Shown: positions 61,416 through 64,000 of the stretch, piece by piece | How positions within the stretch are numbered: the first letter of the stretch is position 1 | Layout of the letters: every line of letters starts with the position of its first letter | DNA from: Leisingera sp. S132 | GTDB lineage: Bacteria > Pseudomonadota > Alphaproteobacteria > Rhodobacterales > Rhodobacteraceae | NCBI RefSeq assembly: GCF_025144465.1 | Contig: NZ_CP083553.1 | Span: 3,279,001 to 3,343,000 of the forward strand | Direction of reading: 5' to 3' | Length of the DNA: 64,000 nt | The notes under the pieces: model-generated | The model's database searches: none | Told to the model about the DNA's origin: nothing | The model's input: only the letters and a program-made list of their open reading frames with translations | Made by a program: the position numbers and the translations under genes

Positions 61416-63227
61416 CTACATTCCCAAGGGACCGCCGGAAAGCCCGATAATGTGATCTGACGTCAGTTCCGTAACACCAAGCAGCAGGATTTCGAAATCG
61501 AGCTGATCTTCATTGCTGTCAAACGCAGAAATGAGCAAACCGTCAGCATGGTCGTCGATGTAGATGTAAATATCGGCAAATGCACTTCCGTTTGACGGCG
61601 TCAATGCAAACTCGCCATCATCAAGCGTCACTGTGATAAAGGCATCGTTCAGTGTGATGGAACTCAGGTCGATCAGGTCTTGCGTGCCGTCGAAATCCGT
61701 AACCACATCCCGCTGCCCGTCGCCAGCCCGGCTGTGATCGAAACTGTTGAAAACAAAAACATCAGCATCCGCACCGCCAGTCAGCGTATCGGACCCAAAG
61801 CCTCCCCCAAGAGAATCCGCCCCGGCGCCGCCCTGCAAAAGATCATCGCCATCGTAGCCCTGCAGAGTGTCAGCATCCTCGCCGCCCTGCAGCGTGTCAC
61901 CACCGGATCCGCCAATCAGCGTGTCGCTGCCGGATCCGCCCGACAGCACATCATCGCCGATCCCCCCGCGCAATTCGTCCGCTCCGGTACCGCCGCCCAG
62001 AAAGTCCGCACCGGCGCCGCCCTGCAGAAGATCATCACCATCGTAGCCCAACAGAGTGTCAGCGTCCTCGCCGCCCTGCAGCGTGTCATCGCCGGATCCG
62101 CCAATCAGCGTGTCGCTGCCAGATCCGCCCGACAGCACATCATCGCCGATGCCCCCGCGCAATTCGTCCGCTCCGGTACCGCCGCCCAGAAAGTCCGCAC
62201 CGGCGCCGCCCTGCAGAAGATCATCGCCATCGTAGCCCTGCAGAGTGTCAGCGTCCTCGCCGCCCTGCAGCGTGTCATCGCCGGATCCGCCAATCAGCGT
62301 GTCGCTGCCAGATCCGCCCGACAGCACATCATCGCCGATGCCCCCGCGCAATTCGTCCGCTCCGGTACCGCCGCCCAGAAAGTCCGCACCGGCGCCGCCC
62401 TGCAGAAGATCATCGCCATCGTAGCCCTGCAGAGTGTCAGCATCCTCGCCGCCCTGCAGCGTGTCACCGCCGGATCCGCCTATAAGCGTGTCGCTGCCAG
62501 ATCCGCCCGACAGAAAATCTGTGCCGCCGCCAGCTTGCAATAAGTCATCCCCATCATTTCCGGAAAGCGTGTCCGCATCGTCACCGCCGGCCAGTACATC
62601 AGCCCCATCTCCGCCTTCAAGAATGTCGGCGCCCGCACCTCCATACACTCTGTCGTTGCCTGAACCGCCGGCAAGCGTATCAGCATCCTCCCCGCCGAAC
62701 AGGGTGTCCGCACCATTCCCTCCCTCGAGGCTGTCTGATCCATCGCCGCCAATCAATTGATCATGGCCAGCGCCGCCGGCCAGGGTGTCGCTTCCGGCGC
62801 CGCCGTCAAGAGTATCGTCACCACTGTTGCCCCAAATCAGGTCGGCTCCGGAAAGACCGCTCATGGTATCATTCAGATCCGAGCCGTAAAAAATATCGGA
62901 GCCGCCGTAAAAAAGAAGCAAGAACTCCTCGTTTGTGATGTTGGGATCTGCAACGACTGTGTTGGCCCCCAGCGACAGGCCGGTCACGGAATACACCAGT
63001 TCCGTAACGCTATAGGGCTGGTACTGATAGTAGGCCTCAATGGTGCCGGTCATCGAGAAAGTGTTGTTCGGGCCGACAATCAGCTGGAACTCCGAACCCG
63101 CCGCCGCCCTGTATTCTGCGCGAAAGCCGTCTGAGCCAGTAAAAATAATACTGCTGCTTGTAACCAGAAACTCTGCCTGGATTTCCGTACCAATAACATA
63201 GGGTTGATAGAAGGTGATCGTCGCCAT
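61416..63227 (-). CDS. RTX-type calcium-binding protein with hemolysin-type repeats
   Basis: A 603-residue protein. The first 110 residues are a non-repetitive beta-rich domain (ATITFYQPYVIGTEIQAEFLV). From about residue 112 to 515 come tandem GGxGxDxLx nonapeptides, over thirty by eye, that would form a calcium-filled beta-roll. The last 80 residues (ADVFVFNSFDHSRAGDGQRDVVTDFDGTQDLIDLS onward) match the RTX C-terminal secretion region, so export by a type I system is likely; none is encoded nearby. GAGG precedes ATG 63227. An adhesin or extracellular matrix role is possible. Confidence 0.9.
   Translation of the reverse strand: MATITFYQPYVIGTEIQAEFLVTSSSIIFTGSDGFRAEYRAAAGSEFQLIVGPNNTFSMTGTIEAYYQYQPYSVTELVYSVTGLSLGANTVVADPNITNEEFLLLFYGGSDIFYGSDLNDTMSGLSGADLIWGNSGDDTLDGGAGSDTLAGGAGHDQLIGGDGSDSLEGGNGADTLFGGEDADTLAGGSGNDRVYGGAGADILEGGDGADVLAGGDDADTLSGNDGDDLLQAGGGTDFLSGGSGSDTLIGGSGGDTLQGGEDADTLQGYDGDDLLQGGAGADFLGGGTGADELRGGIGDDVLSGGSGSDTLIGGSGDDTLQGGEDADTLQGYDGDDLLQGGAGADFLGGGTGADELRGGIGDDVLSGGSGSDTLIGGSGDDTLQGGEDADTLLGYDGDDLLQGGAGADFLGGGTGADELRGGIGDDVLSGGSGSDTLIGGSGGDTLQGGEDADTLQGYDGDDLLQGGAGADSLGGGFGSDTLTGGADADVFVFNSFDHSRAGDGQRDVVTDFDGTQDLIDLSSITLNDAFITVTLDDGEFALTPSNGSAFADIYIYIDDHADGLLISAFDSNEDQLDFEILLLGVTELTSDHIIGLSGGPLGM
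61851..62513 (-). repeat. 189-bp near-identical tandem repeat inside the RTX gene
   Basis: The string ATCGTAGCCC recurs at 61851, 62040, 62229 and 62418, exactly 189 bases apart, and the sequence between is nearly identical. Three full units and a partial fourth (to 62513) encode a 63-residue block of seven RTX nonapeptides. This points to recent duplication or unequal recombination and makes copy number prone to change. Confidence 0.92.
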
Positions 63228-63960
63228 CGCGGCCTCATCAAAATTTGGCGGGTGTATCAATAACGGCCCGGGGCAACCCGCTGCTGACCAGACCTTTGGC
63301 TTTGGGAAAAATGGCCGGCAGGTGTCCTGCCTTGCCATGCCACGCTAGCCCATGTTGCACGCCATCTCCAGACCAGTGCCCCAAGGATTTTCTTCTGGCC
63401 CGCCACAGATGTAAAAATGGCACCAGCTTGCGTCCGATACAATACAAGCTCTATGCAGCGCCATTCCGGTATCAGCGTGCATCCAGATGAGATTTCCGCA
63501 CTGCGGTTCCCGATTGCGCATCAACCCCCGGCAGCCCCCCCGGATCCGAGCCCTGTCAGGTAAAGTATTGCACTGCAATGTAACGGCAACCATTCAACTG
63601 TTTTGCGTCTGCTCTTGGCTAATGCGGCCTGCCGCTGAAAGGCGGGCGTCTCCCGGCCATGCCTTATGGTGACTGGTGCCGCGGCCGGGATATGGCACCA
63701 GGCAATCAATTCTGCGCCGTTTATCGCGCTTTGCGGGCTTGTCTGCCTGCAAAGCGCCAGCAATATTGTGCTAGATCTCCGGACCAATAAAAACGGCGGG
63801 TTTCCGGCAAAAAGAAAGGGGCCAGTGCCCCAGGACGTTGCGCGGTTTCAAGCAGCCCAGCACTGCATATTCGGCCGCCGATCAGATCACACAGCAACCG
63901 CCGCAGCCAAAAGCATAAGCGGCGTAGCCGGTTGCAGCTCGCGTCCGGGTTGGAGCAGTT
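63228..63960. other. 733-base interval without a convincing gene
   Basis: The sequence is GC-poorer than its surroundings and contains only short open frames; an 88-residue minus-strand frame at 63521-63787 has no recognisable features or ribosome-binding site. It holds the upstream region of the RTX gene and, at 63805-63831, a terminator for a gene beyond the right edge. Confidence 0.5.
63805..63831 (-). terminator. Terminator-like hairpin for the gene entering from the right
   Basis: On the minus strand, GGGGC-ACTG-GCCCC (63818-63831) is directly followed by TTTCTTTTTG. It lies 130 bases after the stop codon at 63961-63963. Confidence 0.5.
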
Positions 63961-64000
63961 TCACTCCAGAAGGGCTGCAGCCTCCGCCACCCGATCTGCA
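63961..64000 (-). CDS. C-terminal end of an unidentified protein (partial)
   Basis: The minus-strand frame entering at the right edge reads ADRVAEAAALLE and stops at 63961-63963. The helical Ala/Glu composition is typical of an enzyme C-terminus, and a terminator-like hairpin lies downstream. Only 12 residues are visible, so this is tentative. Confidence 0.35.
   Translation of the reverse strand, partial: ADRVAEAAALLE

Noticed and set aside
61851-62513. Regularly spaced repeats considered as a CRISPR array
   Set aside because: The 189-bp units are contiguous coding sequence without short direct repeats and unique spacers, and no cas genes are nearby.
61680-62543. A 287-codon plus-strand open frame with repeated AALQKI-type blocks
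   Set aside because: It is the antisense shadow of the RTX repeats; the minus-strand frame has the meaningful GGxGxDxLx pattern, a ribosome-binding site and a C-terminal secretion region.
63521-63787. 88-residue minus-strand open frame upstream of the RTX gene
   Set aside because: There is no ribosome-binding site and no family features, and its composition is unlike that of neighbouring genes; likely chance.

Overview
The window is a 64 kb stretch of high-GC chromosome from an alphaproteobacterium, almost certainly Rhodobacterales of the Roseobacter group. Signs are the F0 ATP synthase operon with a separate b' subunit, the division ATPase MipZ, the RSH-rpoZ-folK and pdxJ neighbourhoods, an fmt/def cluster with a second deformylase-like paralogue, and an intergenic repeat of a type I associate with this order. 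I see no rRNA, tRNA, CRISPR array, prophage or insertion sequence. About 74 genes are supported, most of them core or housekeeping.

Layout. 1-5.6 kb: end of an unknown gene, then (minus strand) pdxJ, a DUF2062 protein, the (p)ppGpp enzyme RSH, rpoZ and folK, and a plus-strand NYN-domain gene. 5.8-9.5 kb: ispH, a LysE exporter, a methyltransferase overlapping rnhA, a TRIC-type channel and a GlsB-like protein. 9.5-13.7 kb: the N-formyl-methionine genes fmt, a degenerate deformylase and a true deformylase, then a PatB/MalY lyase and an L,D-transpeptidase. 13.9-19 kb: a Xi-class glutathione transferase, cobalamin genes cobC and cbiB, MltB and small secreted proteins. 19-25.4 kb: smc, an aminotransferase divergent from a GntR regulator with paired palindromes between them, and an AT-rich DUF6389-like gene. 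25.5-28.2 kb: ATP synthase F0. 28.4-36.4 kb: two EamA transporters, ArsR and LysR regulators, a Usp, an azoreductase, a racemase-like protein, a prolyl-tRNA editing protein and an EF-G-like GTPase.

36.4-48.8 kb: ffh, four consecutive GNAT acetyltransferases, chorismate mutase, then the order rpsP-rimM-trmD-rplS broken up by bluB, a 46-residue membrane protein, a kinase-like gene on the other strand, a DUF1508 gene and a 692-residue coiled-coil protein of unknown function. rpmE follows rplS. 48.9-53.1 kb: a DEAD-box helicase, mipZ and a class III nucleotide cyclase.

53.2-60.6 kb is a complete homogentisate degradation cluster: a MarR regulator divergent from hmgA, then fahA, a beta-lactamase-fold protein with an altered metal site, an FAD hydroxylase, a DUF2783 protein, a VOC protein and maiA. 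HmgA, MaiA and FahA convert homogentisate to fumarate and acetoacetate. The hydroxylase plus its small partner probably make homogentisate from a hydroxyphenylacetate, because no 4-hydroxyphenylpyruvate dioxygenase is present here. 60.6-64 kb holds a secreted Ser/Gly-rich protein, an RTX calcium-binding protein with a 189-bp tandem repeat, and about 0.7 kb with no convincing gene.

The observations most worth a second look are the 692-residue protein inserted beside rplS, the MBL protein lacking its second metal site, the hydroxylase/DUF2783 pair, the deformylase paralogue without catalytic residues, and the paired operator-like palindromes exactly 70 bp apart.
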